DNA from: Faecalibacterium sp.
GTDB taxonomy: Bacteria > Bacillota > Clostridia > Oscillospirales > Ruminococcaceae
Length of the DNA: 15,819 nucleotides
NCBI GenBank assembly: GCA_017483235.1
Contig: JAFULE010000209.1
Coordinates: 1-15,819 of the forward strand
Reading direction: 5' to 3'
Both the position numbers and the translations under genes were made by a program. Shown one piece after another: positions 1 through 5,771 of the stretch. The notes below the pieces were generated by a model. That model made no database searches and was not told the DNA's origin. It saw only the letters and a program-made list of their open reading frames with translations. Position 1 is the stretch's first letter, and the number at the start of each line of letters is the position of its first letter.

Positions 1-210
1 CTCACGCACATCAATGCTGGGGTACCGCAGCACAGGGTAATCGAACCGGCTGTCGTCCGCATCGGGATGTGCGGGGGTAATCACCACAGCGTGTGCATCA
101 TTCTTTTCGATCTGTGCGGCATAATTCAGTACGCAGTTTGCCACACCGTCGATCAGCGGAGGGAAAGAATCGTTCAGCAGACAGATGGTCTGCTTTTGCT
201 GTTGGTTCAT
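1..210 (-). CDS. Glycosyltransferase, GT4-like, N-terminal fragment (runs off the left edge)
   Basis: The first 70 codons of a minus-strand gene are visible; the C-terminus lies beyond base 1. The start ATG (208-210) has AAAAGGAG five bases upstream, a strong ribosome binding site. The protein begins with a short polar stretch and then a hydrophobic strand leading into NDSFPPLIDGVANCVLNYA. This is the usual opening of GT-B fold family-4 glycosyltransferases: the first beta strand followed by the glycine-containing loop that contacts the acceptor. Next come VVITPAHPDAD and a tyrosine-rich segment, also typical of these N-terminal domains. Family-4 enzymes move a sugar from a nucleotide-sugar to a lipid, protein or glycan acceptor at the cytoplasmic face of the membrane. 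The donor-binding C-terminal domain is not in the window, so donor and acceptor cannot be guessed. The family call is fairly secure; the specific role is unknown. Confidence 0.75.
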   Translation of the reverse strand, partial: MNQQQKQTICLLNDSFPPLIDGVANCVLNYAAQIEKNDAHAVVITPAHPDADDSRFDYPVLRYPSIDVRE

Positions 211-236
211 AGAGGCTCCTTTTATCGGGAAAATCA

Positions 237-253
237 AAATGCATGATGCATTT
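237..253. promoter_or_regulatory. 17-bp perfect dyad in the leader of the glycosyltransferase gene
   Basis: AAATGCAT-G-ATGCATTT is an exact inverted repeat with two 8-base arms around a single G. It lies between the proposed promoter (284-312) and the start codon (210), 27 bases upstream of the ATG. Size, symmetry and position suit an operator for a dimeric repressor. No T-tract follows, so it is not a terminator. The binding protein is unknown, and AT-rich palindromes of this size can occur by chance. Confidence 0.4.
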
Positions 254-283
254 CACGAGAATAATTGATGGGAATGTTTCAAT

Positions 284-312
284 ATTTTACCATATTGCAA
301 ATCTGGCTGCAA
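284..312 (-). promoter_or_regulatory. Probable sigma-A promoter for the glycosyltransferase gene
   Basis: Read on the minus strand: TTGCAG (-35, 307-312), a 17-base spacer, then TAAAAT (-10, 284-289) preceded by TGG, an extended -10. The expected start of transcription lies about 70 bases upstream of the ATG at 210, leaving a leader that contains the 237-253 dyad. This is a consensus match by eye only. Confidence 0.5.
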
Positions 313-360
313 GCGTTGTGCGCCTCATCATACTATGCTGTGTTTGCTGCAGTTATGAGG

Positions 361-406
361 AAAAAGGAACTGGCACAGAACATCTCTTTTCTGCGCAGTT
401 CCTTTT
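361..406 (-). terminator. Rho-independent terminator after the PfkB-family kinase
   Basis: AAAAGGAACTG (362-372) pairs exactly with CAGTTCCTTTT (396-406) around a 23-base loop that can pair further at its base (CAG/CTG). It begins 10 bases after the stop codon of the minus-strand kinase gene, and that strand ends in a T-run. The long loop makes it a moderate rather than ideal terminator. Confidence 0.6.
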
Positions 407-416
407 AAATTTTGAC

Positions 417-1346
417 TTATTCAAAATGAACATCCAACCCAAACTCTGCCGGCTGAAAGCGGGGGCAGACATTGTCGGTGGAAGTGATGACCGAAGCTGC
501 CAGCTGTGCACCGATCTCGATGGCTTCGGCAAAGGTTTTGCCATAGGTCAGGCCGATGGCTGTCCCGGCACAGAAAGCATCTCCAGCGCCGGTGGTATCC
601 TTTACCTGCACATTGCGGGCAGGGCAGTGGCCGCAATTGCCGGTTACATCGGCATATACCGCGCCCTGTGCACCCATGGTGACCACCATGGAAGGAATTT
701 TGGCATCCTTAACCTTTTGTGCCAGAATAGTTTGCAGTTCAGTCGGCGTTTTTTCGCTGTAATCATCGGCAAAGAACATACCGGCTTCCTGCTGGTTGCA
801 GATAAAGCAGTCAAACCGCTGCAAAAAGTCGCGGCGCTGTACGGCAATGCTCATGTTGGAAACAAGGGCAAACCGCTTGGCGTTGTGTTTTTCGGCCAGT
901 TCCAGAACCCGCTTTACGATCTCTTTGTCAATGTCTACTTCCAATACCACCGAATCGGCTTTTGCAAAAATTTCGTCCCCCTTTTCGTCCAGCAGGCTGA
1001 CGATGGGGGTCATATCCGGGCGCTTGGAAATGGAACCGGCTACGTCGCCGTTGTGGTCAAACACTGCCAGCCATGTGCCCAAGCCATCGGGTACTGCCAG
1101 CACGTAATCGCAGTTGACCTTGTGCCGTTTCAATTTCTGCACAATGGCTTCGCCCATGGGGGTATCGTCCACAAGGCCCACAAAGGTGGGGCGAAGCTCC
1201 ACGTTGGCAATATCCTCAACAACGTTGCGGGCAACGCCGCCGTGTACGTATTCAATGCGGCCAACATTGCGTCCATCGGGAATATAGAGATCCTTCGGAA
1301 AGCCCTTGATGTCCATAAAGGATGCGCCAACCACAACCATGCTCAT
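417..1346 (-). CDS. PfkB/ribokinase-family kinase, pseudouridine-kinase-like
   Basis: A 309-residue protein with the full PfkB (ribokinase) signature set. VVVGASFMDIKG lies at the N-terminus, GGVARN at residues 36-41 is the substrate-binding di-glycine motif, NQQE at 184-187 matches the usual N-x-x-E magnesium motif, and DTTGAGDAF at 250-258 holds the anion hole and catalytic base (Asp256). The family transfers ATP phosphate to a sugar or nucleoside hydroxyl in the cytoplasm. The stretch GRIEYVHGGVARNVVEDIA resembles pseudouridine kinase (PsuK) N-termini more than fructokinase or ribokinase, so PsuK is the best guess. However, no PsuG glycosidase gene is next to it, so the substrate is not settled. 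The gene has its own extended -10 promoter upstream and a terminator just after the stop, so it is probably monocistronic, although no terminator separates it from the DUF421 pair upstream. A start six bases later (codon 3, also ATG) is possible. Confidence 0.85.
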   Translation of the reverse strand: MSMVVVGASFMDIKGFPKDLYIPDGRNVGRIEYVHGGVARNVVEDIANVELRPTFVGLVDDTPMGEAIVQKLKRHKVNCDYVLAVPDGLGTWLAVFDHNGDVAGSISKRPDMTPIVSLLDEKGDEIFAKADSVVLEVDIDKEIVKRVLELAEKHNAKRFALVSNMSIAVQRRDFLQRFDCFICNQQEAGMFFADDYSEKTPTELQTILAQKVKDAKIPSMVVTMGAQGAVYADVTGNCGHCPARNVQVKDTTGAGDAFCAGTAIGLTYGKTFAEAIEIGAQLAASVITSTDNVCPRFQPAEFGLDVHFE

Positions 1347-1379
1347 ACCATATTACCCCAATCTTCGTGTGTTATCTTC

Positions 1380-1408
1380 ATCATACCACAAAAATCGAGG
1401 GGAAACAA
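1380..1408 (-). promoter_or_regulatory. Probable sigma-A promoter for the PfkB-family kinase
   Basis: On the minus strand: TTGTTT (1403-1408), a 17-base spacer, then TATGAT (1380-1385) preceded by TGG, giving an extended -10. It fits between the DUF4363 stop codon (1420) and the kinase start (1346), leaving a leader of about 27 bases that includes GGGG as a weak Shine-Dalgarno. The -35 is poor (3 of 6), so the extended -10 carries the case. Confidence 0.45.
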
Positions 1409-1419
1409 TCGGCTGTATT

Positions 1420-1788
1420 TTATATCAGTTGCTCCAACAGATGTCGCATGGCATAAAACTGACTTTGGGCGCGTGCAAGTTCGGCCTGCATCTCTTCGGC
1501 GTTTCCGCTGACGGCATATGAGATGGCAGCGCAAAGGGTGGTGTCAAGCAGGGTAAGGGTATCGCGGCGCACAAAAACAGCCAGCGTATGCTCCAGTTGA
1601 CGGTATTGCTCCAGCGCAAGCTGCAGCTTGGCTGTGGCCAGCTGCATATTTTCGTTTTCGGCAGCGGTCTGCGCGGCATCGAACTGTTGCTGCAGCACAG
1701 CTTCGGTGCGGTCCATCTGCATGCGGCTGTAAATAATGCAGGCGATCATGGCAGCTGCCAGAATTACACAGTATACAAGCCGTTTCAT
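1420..1788 (-). CDS. DUF4363-like small membrane-anchored protein
   Basis: A 122-residue protein with one hydrophobic N-terminal helix (about residues 4-20) followed by an almost wholly alpha-helical, glutamine- and alanine-rich domain. This suggests a helical-hairpin domain held outside the membrane (DTTLCAAISYAVSGNAEEMQ and the following helix). The size, the single anchor and the helical body fit the DUF4363 family, whose members are typically encoded directly after DUF421 genes in Clostridia, as here. The start codon overlaps the DUF421 stop by four bases (ATGA), so the two are translationally coupled and probably act together. No catalytic motif is visible and the molecular function is unknown. 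The family call rests on architecture and neighbour more than on strong motifs. Confidence 0.7.
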   Translation of the reverse strand: MKRLVYCVILAAAMIACIIYSRMQMDRTEAVLQQQFDAAQTAAENENMQLATAKLQLALEQYRQLEHTLAVFVRRDTLTLLDTTLCAAISYAVSGNAEEMQAELARAQSQFYAMRHLLEQLI

Positions 1789-2471
1789 TCATGCCCCTCC
1801 TGTTGCGGAACGCGCACCAGATAGCATTCGTCGGTATCGTTGCCCAAAAATGCGATTACATCGCAAAGAGGGGTGACCCGGTCGGTCAGCTGTTTGCGCA
1901 GCCAGTCTTCGCTTTTGCCGCACCATTGCAGGTTTTGCCGGTTGACCTTGCCTTCGAGAACAAAAGGCACAAAAGCTTTGGTGGAAGCGGCAGACAGCGA
2001 AAGATTTTGCAGAGTTACCGTTTCCTCCTCCGGTTTTTTTGCCACGCTCAGGCTGCCGTTGGTTTCAATGATTGCGCAGGACACCTGCCGCGGGTCAAAG
2101 ATGTCCTTGGCGCGCAGCGCGCTTAGCAGGTCAGGGGTGGATACCCGAAGTTTTTTCAGTGTATTCAGATCGATCTGCCCATCGCGGATGACTGTTTTCG
2201 GCTGCCCCTGCACCAGCAGCGCAAACCGTCGGCTTTTCAGGCTGATGGCCGAACTGATCAGCTCGATGCCGGTGATGAGAAACAATGGCAGCAGACTATA
2301 GGTGATAGGCACGTCGATGGACTCGATGGAGATGGAGGCAAGGTTCGAGATCAGAATGGTCGAAACCAACTCGCCGGGCTGAAGTTCACCCAACTGCCGT
2401 TTGCCCATGATCCGCATCGAAAACAAAACACTCAGATAGATTACAACGGTGCGCAGCACCAGAACACTCAT
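1785..2471 (-). CDS. DUF421 (YetF/YrbG-type) membrane protein
   Basis: A 228-residue protein with hydrophobic helices in its first 80 residues and a soluble C-terminal domain. MGKRQLGELQPGELVSTILI (residues 22-41) is the hallmark of the DUF421/YetF family. LLVQGQPKTVIRDGQIDLNTL (about 85-105), the following L-x-x-LR helix and ETNGSLSV (136-143) are the conserved cytoplasmic-domain strands. Length and domain order are as usual for the family. Its biochemical role is not established; Bacilli and Clostridia often carry several copies, some expressed in sporulation. The gene is first in a two-gene unit with the DUF4363-like gene and diverges from the gerA-type operon with only 70 bases between start codons. 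The ATG is supported by GGGAGGGG just upstream. Confidence 0.88.
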   Translation of the reverse strand: MSVLVLRTVVIYLSVLFSMRIMGKRQLGELQPGELVSTILISNLASISIESIDVPITYSLLPLFLITGIELISSAISLKSRRFALLVQGQPKTVIRDGQIDLNTLKKLRVSTPDLLSALRAKDIFDPRQVSCAIIETNGSLSVAKKPEEETVTLQNLSLSAASTKAFVPFVLEGKVNRQNLQWCGKSEDWLRKQLTDRVTPLCDVIAFLGNDTDECYLVRVPQQEGHE

Positions 2472-2486
2472 TTCTTACCCCTCCCG

Positions 2487-2516
2487 GCATGAAGTGCGGC
2501 GGCCCGGTTCATACTC
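2487..2516 (+). promoter_or_regulatory. Candidate forespore sigma-G promoter of the gerA-type operon
   Basis: GCATG (2487-2491), an 18-base spacer, then CATACTC (2510-2516). This matches the Bacillus sigma-G consensus GHATR-N18-CATWHTA at all five -35 positions and six of seven -10 positions. The predicted start, about seven bases on, precedes the GAAAGGGG ribosome binding site (2525-2532) of the gene at 2542. gerA operons are classic sigma-G targets, so position and content agree. No sigma-A-type promoter was found here in the plus direction. The match was made by eye; expression data would decide. Confidence 0.6.
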
Positions 2517-2541
2517 AAAAGGATGAAAGGGGCGAGCACGG

Positions 2542-4008
2542 ATGAAACAACCACTGTACACACAGCTTTCTGAAAACCTTGCGGCGTTCAAAGCCATGTT
2601 TGGAACCTCGACTGATTTTTATACACGACAGATCAGGATTTGCGGTAAAGACGGGGCTATTCTGATGTTTGAAGGGCTTGGTAGTCTGAATACTCTGTGG
2701 AACATCTTTTTGGAAGCGGTAGCCCGAAACATCCCATTTGGCGGCGAAGATGTGTCGGCACTCAGCGGCGAGCAGATCGTGCAGCAGCTGCTGTATGCAT
2801 CCGATCTGCCGTCGGACAACACTCCGGTAGAGGATTTTGAGATGGCAGTCACCAAGCTGACTGCCGGTATGGCCCTTATTCTGGTGGATGGAAGCTGTAA
2901 AGCAATCGCACTTTCAGTGCAGGACATGAAGTTTCGTTCGGTGGATACACCGGCATCCGAGGGGAATCTGCGTGGCTCACGGGAAGGATTTTGTGATCTG
3001 TTGCGCATCAATGTCACATTGCTGCGGCGAATGATCCGCACCACAGGCCTTGTAATCGAGATCCGGCAATCACCATCACAAAACAAGGCAGAATATGCAT
3101 TGTGCTACGACAAAACCAAAGCACCGCCCGACATGGTAGACCAGATCAAGGCAGCACTGCAGCAGGCGCAGCCGGCCTTTTTGCTGGATTCCAGTTATTA
3201 CTCCCCGTGGCTTTCGCCTGCAAAACAGAGGTTGTTCACGCCGGTAGGGTATACCGAGCGGCCGGCAGTGGCATCGGCAAAAATATGTGAAGGTAAGGTA
3301 GTGGTGCTGGTCAACGGCAGCCCCAGCGCCATGATCTTGCCGTATTTGTTCGCCGAAAATTTTGATTGTCTGGACGATTACGGCGGCACTGCTTACTTTG
3401 CTTCTTTTATCCGGCTGCTGAAATATCTATCCTTTTATCTCACGGTGTTTTTACCGGGGATGTTTGTTGCGGCTGCCGTGTATACGCCCGAATTGATCCC
3501 ACCGGCTATTTTGTATAAGGTAGCCGCTGCAGAAAAAGCCACACCACTGCCGTTGTTTGCCGAAATGCTTCTGGTGATCGCCCTGCTTGAAATGATTCGG
3601 GAAGCCGGGCTGCGAATGCCTCAATCACTGGGGCATTCGGTCAGCCTGGTAGCGGCGTTGATCATCGGTGATGCGGCCATCAGCACCGGTATTCTCAGCA
3701 CACCCTGTATTATTGTGGCCTCGGTTACCTCCATTGCCATGTTTCTGACTCCGTCTCTGTACGAGCCGGCCACCATTCTTCGCATGTTGTTTTTACTGGC
3801 CGGTGGGCTTGCCGGGCCGGCAGGAATTGCTTTTGGGGTGGTTGCCTTGGTGTTGCATCTGTCACAGCTGCAACTTTATGGGGTCTATTACACAGCCGAG
3901 GTGCTGCCTTTTTCCCGCATGGCTTTTCGAGATGGAGTGATCCGCCGTAATTACCGCAGGCTGTCGCGTCAACCTTATACCATCAAGGAGGATCGCCATG
4001 AATCATAA
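2542..4008 (+). CDS. Spore germination protein, GerA family (A subunit of a germinant receptor)
   Basis: A 488-residue protein, the normal length for GerAA-type subunits. The soluble N-terminal half contains GSREGF (145-150) followed by LLRRMIRTTGL, the family's conserved GPREAF...RRRI motif. Then come TERP (238-241), EGKVVVLVNGSP (250-261) and a DYGGTAYFASFIRLLKYL lead-in to the membrane domain. The C-terminal half has about four to five transmembrane helices and the motif EAGLRMPQSLGHSVSLVAAL (354-373). The A subunit sits in the inner spore membrane and, with the B and C subunits, responds to germinants by starting ion release. It is the first gene of a three-gene operon; its end overlaps the next start by 11 bases. 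The start is supported by GAAAGGGG nine bases upstream. This is the least degenerate member of the operon. The germinant cannot be told from sequence. Confidence 0.93.
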   Translation: MKQPLYTQLSENLAAFKAMFGTSTDFYTRQIRICGKDGAILMFEGLGSLNTLWNIFLEAVARNIPFGGEDVSALSGEQIVQQLLYASDLPSDNTPVEDFEMAVTKLTAGMALILVDGSCKAIALSVQDMKFRSVDTPASEGNLRGSREGFCDLLRINVTLLRRMIRTTGLVIEIRQSPSQNKAEYALCYDKTKAPPDMVDQIKAALQQAQPAFLLDSSYYSPWLSPAKQRLFTPVGYTERPAVASAKICEGKVVVLVNGSPSAMILPYLFAENFDCLDDYGGTAYFASFIRLLKYLSFYLTVFLPGMFVAAAVYTPELIPPAILYKVAAAEKATPLPLFAEMLLVIALLEMIREAGLRMPQSLGHSVSLVAALIIGDAAISTGILSTPCIIVASVTSIAMFLTPSLYEPATILRMLFLLAGGLAGPAGIAFGVVALVLHLSQLQLYGVYYTAEVLPFSRMAFRDGVIRRNYRRLSRQPYTIKEDRHES

Positions 4009-4780
4009 AGAAGGGCTTCGTGCCGGAACATTGGTGGCCTCCTTTTTGAGTCAAAGCGTTTTTTATGGCATGCAATATCCGCAGAACTGCAACGCGCGCA
4101 GCTTTTGTATTGCGGGATTGCTGACTGCCGCCGGGTACTCGATATTGATTTTTCTTTTTGGATGCCTGCCGATGTCATACAACAAGATCCTACGATGGAG
4201 CTTGCATTTGTACGCGGCTGTTGCAGCGGGCATTACAGTGTGTCAGGCACTGGCATTACCGGGACAGACGTTTTCCGGGTCGGCCGGCTGGCTGCTTTTG
4301 TTTTTTGTAGTGATGCTATTGCAGCGCCCCAGCGCAAAGGCACTGAACAGCACCGGATGGGTGCTGCGCTGGTTTGCTGCAGGGGCAGTGATACTGCTGG
4401 TGGTCGGGGTATATGACCAACTGGAATGGCGCAGGCTTTCTTTTGCGTTGCCGCTGCCGCTTTGGCTGCCGCTCTGTTTTTATCCTGAATATCTTGCGGC
4501 TGCAATGATGCAATCTGCCCTGCAGCAGAAAAGGTTCTGCCTGCTGCCCTTTGCCGATTGTGCCGTTCGCAGCCTGTTTGTGCTGCTGACTGAACTGGTG
4601 TTTGGTACGGCACTGGCGGATCAGCTTGCTCACGGAGAACTATTACGGGTGTGGGGGCTGGGGATTTTTTCCCGCTTTGATTCGTTTCTGCTGCTTGTCT
4701 GGCTGATGCTTGCCCTGCTGCGGGTTATGGTTCTGGCGTATCTTGCCCGCGACGGGATCAAGGAAAGGAGTGTGACATGA
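3998..4780 (+). CDS. Short GerB-like multi-pass membrane protein of the germination operon
   Basis: A 260-residue protein with about seven hydrophobic helices (roughly 37-57, 66-88, 96-109, 122-139, 148-170, 183-207, 229-249). It occupies the GerAB position between the A and C subunits. GerB proteins belong to the amino-acid/polyamine transporter superfamily, usually have about 360 residues and ten helices, and carry the germinant-binding site. This one is about 100 residues shorter. The segment FSRFDSFLLLVWLMLALLRV near the C-terminus resembles the ERxE-x-F-x-x-x-W helix near the GerB C-terminus; little else is recognisable, so identity rests mostly on position. A perfect AAGGAGG (3985-3991) lies six bases before the ATG. 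The start overlaps the upstream gene by 11 bases and the stop overlaps the next start by four, so the gene is translated within the operon and is not an obvious pseudogene. Confidence 0.65.
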   Translation: MNHKEGLRAGTLVASFLSQSVFYGMQYPQNCNARSFCIAGLLTAAGYSILIFLFGCLPMSYNKILRWSLHLYAAVAAGITVCQALALPGQTFSGSAGWLLLFFVVMLLQRPSAKALNSTGWVLRWFAAGAVILLVVGVYDQLEWRRLSFALPLPLWLPLCFYPEYLAAAMMQSALQQKRFCLLPFADCAVRSLFVLLTELVFGTALADQLAHGELLRVWGLGIFSRFDSFLLLVWLMLALLRVMVLAYLARDGIKERSVT

Positions 4781-5730
4781 GAAAACAACAGCTATCCGGT
4801 TTGATTTTGGCCGCAGTGCTTTTGCTTGTTTTACTGACCTCGTTTCGTCAGCAGCGTCTGGCGCAAAAAAGCTTTGTGCGTGCTGTGCTGGTGCAAAAAA
4901 CAAGTGCAGGCTACGCCGTTGGATTGATGTTTCAGGATGTGGCAGCCTCGGCCGATGCATCAAAGGCAGGGGAGCAGCTTGCTTTGTGTACCGGGCAGGG
5001 TGAAAGCCTTGCTGCCGCTTTCATAAACGCAGAAACTCATCTGCCGGAACAGTCCGACTACAAGTTATGCGAATACACTGTGGTGTGCCCGAATACAGAG
5101 TTTACCGCCTTGCGGGAATATCAGCAGTTTTTGATGCAAAACAGCACACAGGGTCGGCTTTCGTCCTGTGTATATGCCTGTGATCAGCCGCTGGATATAC
5201 TTTCCGATGCTGCCGAAAAAGAAGAGAATTTTGTTCCCGAATGGCTCGAACTTCTCGGTCGGAACCGGCAGCGTTGTCAGCGATTGTATGATGCAATGGG
5301 GAAAGGTGTTCTGGCATTGCCGCTGATCCGGGTGGAAGACGATATGCCGGTAAGCCAATGTGAACGATCGATTCTAACAGACTCTGAAGGTCTGCGGCTT
5401 ATACTGGACGAGAGTTCCGCGCAAATTGTGACGCTGCTGCAGCAAAAGTCGGATCAGGCGCGTTTTTTGTTGAGGGAAACGCCGCTGGTACTGCGTGGCA
5501 TCGCGGCAGATTATTCTTTGGTCGGGCAGGGGAGAGTGCAGATTCGAATACAGGCTAAAGTCGATACCGACACACCTGCAGCGGCTGCGCAGCTGCAGGT
5601 TATAGGAAACGAATTGCTTGACGTGGTTGGAAGCCCTCTGATCCGGCTGCTGCAGCTGGATGCCGTTGCACGGATGGCCGGCAGCACTGTACCGGTAACA
5701 CAGGCGGAACTCTGCTTGGTTCTGCAATAA
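4777..5730 (+). CDS. GerC-like germination protein without a lipobox
   Basis: A 317-residue protein, somewhat shorter than typical GerAC subunits (about 370-400). It has one N-terminal hydrophobic helix (about 7-21) and a long soluble region that would face the outer side of the inner spore membrane. GerC proteins are normally lipoproteins with L-x-G-C right after the hydrophobic stretch, followed by a W-D-x-x-E-L motif. Here the stretch ends LLVLLTSFRQQ with no cysteine at the cleavage point, so classical lipidation looks impossible and the helix probably stays as an anchor. The C-terminal part (about 235-315), with alternating strands in VLRGIAADYSLVGQGRVQIR and a final helix, resembles the GerC C-terminal domain. 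It is the last gene of the operon, coupled by an ATGA overlap and AAAGGAG (4764-4770). The call depends on operon position plus a weak fold resemblance. Confidence 0.62.
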   Translation: MRKQQLSGLILAAVLLLVLLTSFRQQRLAQKSFVRAVLVQKTSAGYAVGLMFQDVAASADASKAGEQLALCTGQGESLAAAFINAETHLPEQSDYKLCEYTVVCPNTEFTALREYQQFLMQNSTQGRLSSCVYACDQPLDILSDAAEKEENFVPEWLELLGRNRQRCQRLYDAMGKGVLALPLIRVEDDMPVSQCERSILTDSEGLRLILDESSAQIVTLLQQKSDQARFLLRETPLVLRGIAADYSLVGQGRVQIRIQAKVDTDTPAAAAQLQVIGNELLDVVGSPLIRLLQLDAVARMAGSTVPVTQAELCLVLQ

Positions 5731-5771
5731 AAAAGGCTTCCGAAAGCAATCTGCTTTCGGAAGCCTTTTTT
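5729..5771. terminator. Bidirectional terminator shared by convergent operons
   Basis: A perfect 19-base inverted repeat: left arm 5729-5747, loop AATCT (5748-5752), right arm 5753-5771, with core GGCTTCCGAAAGC/GCTTTCGGAAGCC. An A-run on one side and a T-run on the other make it work in both directions. It terminates the germination operon (plus) and the phosphate operon (minus). The stop codons of both genes (TAA at 5728-5730, and TAA on the minus strand at 5770-5772) are partly built from its A/T flanks. Confidence 0.93.

Noticed and set aside
320..360. CCTCAT...ATGAGG inverted repeat upstream of the glycosyltransferase promoter
   Set aside because: Six-base arms about 26 bases apart are expected by chance and no T-run or promoter element coincides with them.
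243..1511. A 422-codon plus-strand frame opposite the PfkB-family kinase
   Set aside because: The kinase motifs lie on the minus strand; this frame crosses a terminator and two promoters and encodes nothing recognisable.
2485..2514. A confident minus-strand sigma-G promoter for DUF421
   Set aside because: The -10 is only a partial match and the transcript would start too near the ATG to include the Shine-Dalgarno, so it is kept as a question and not listed as a feature.
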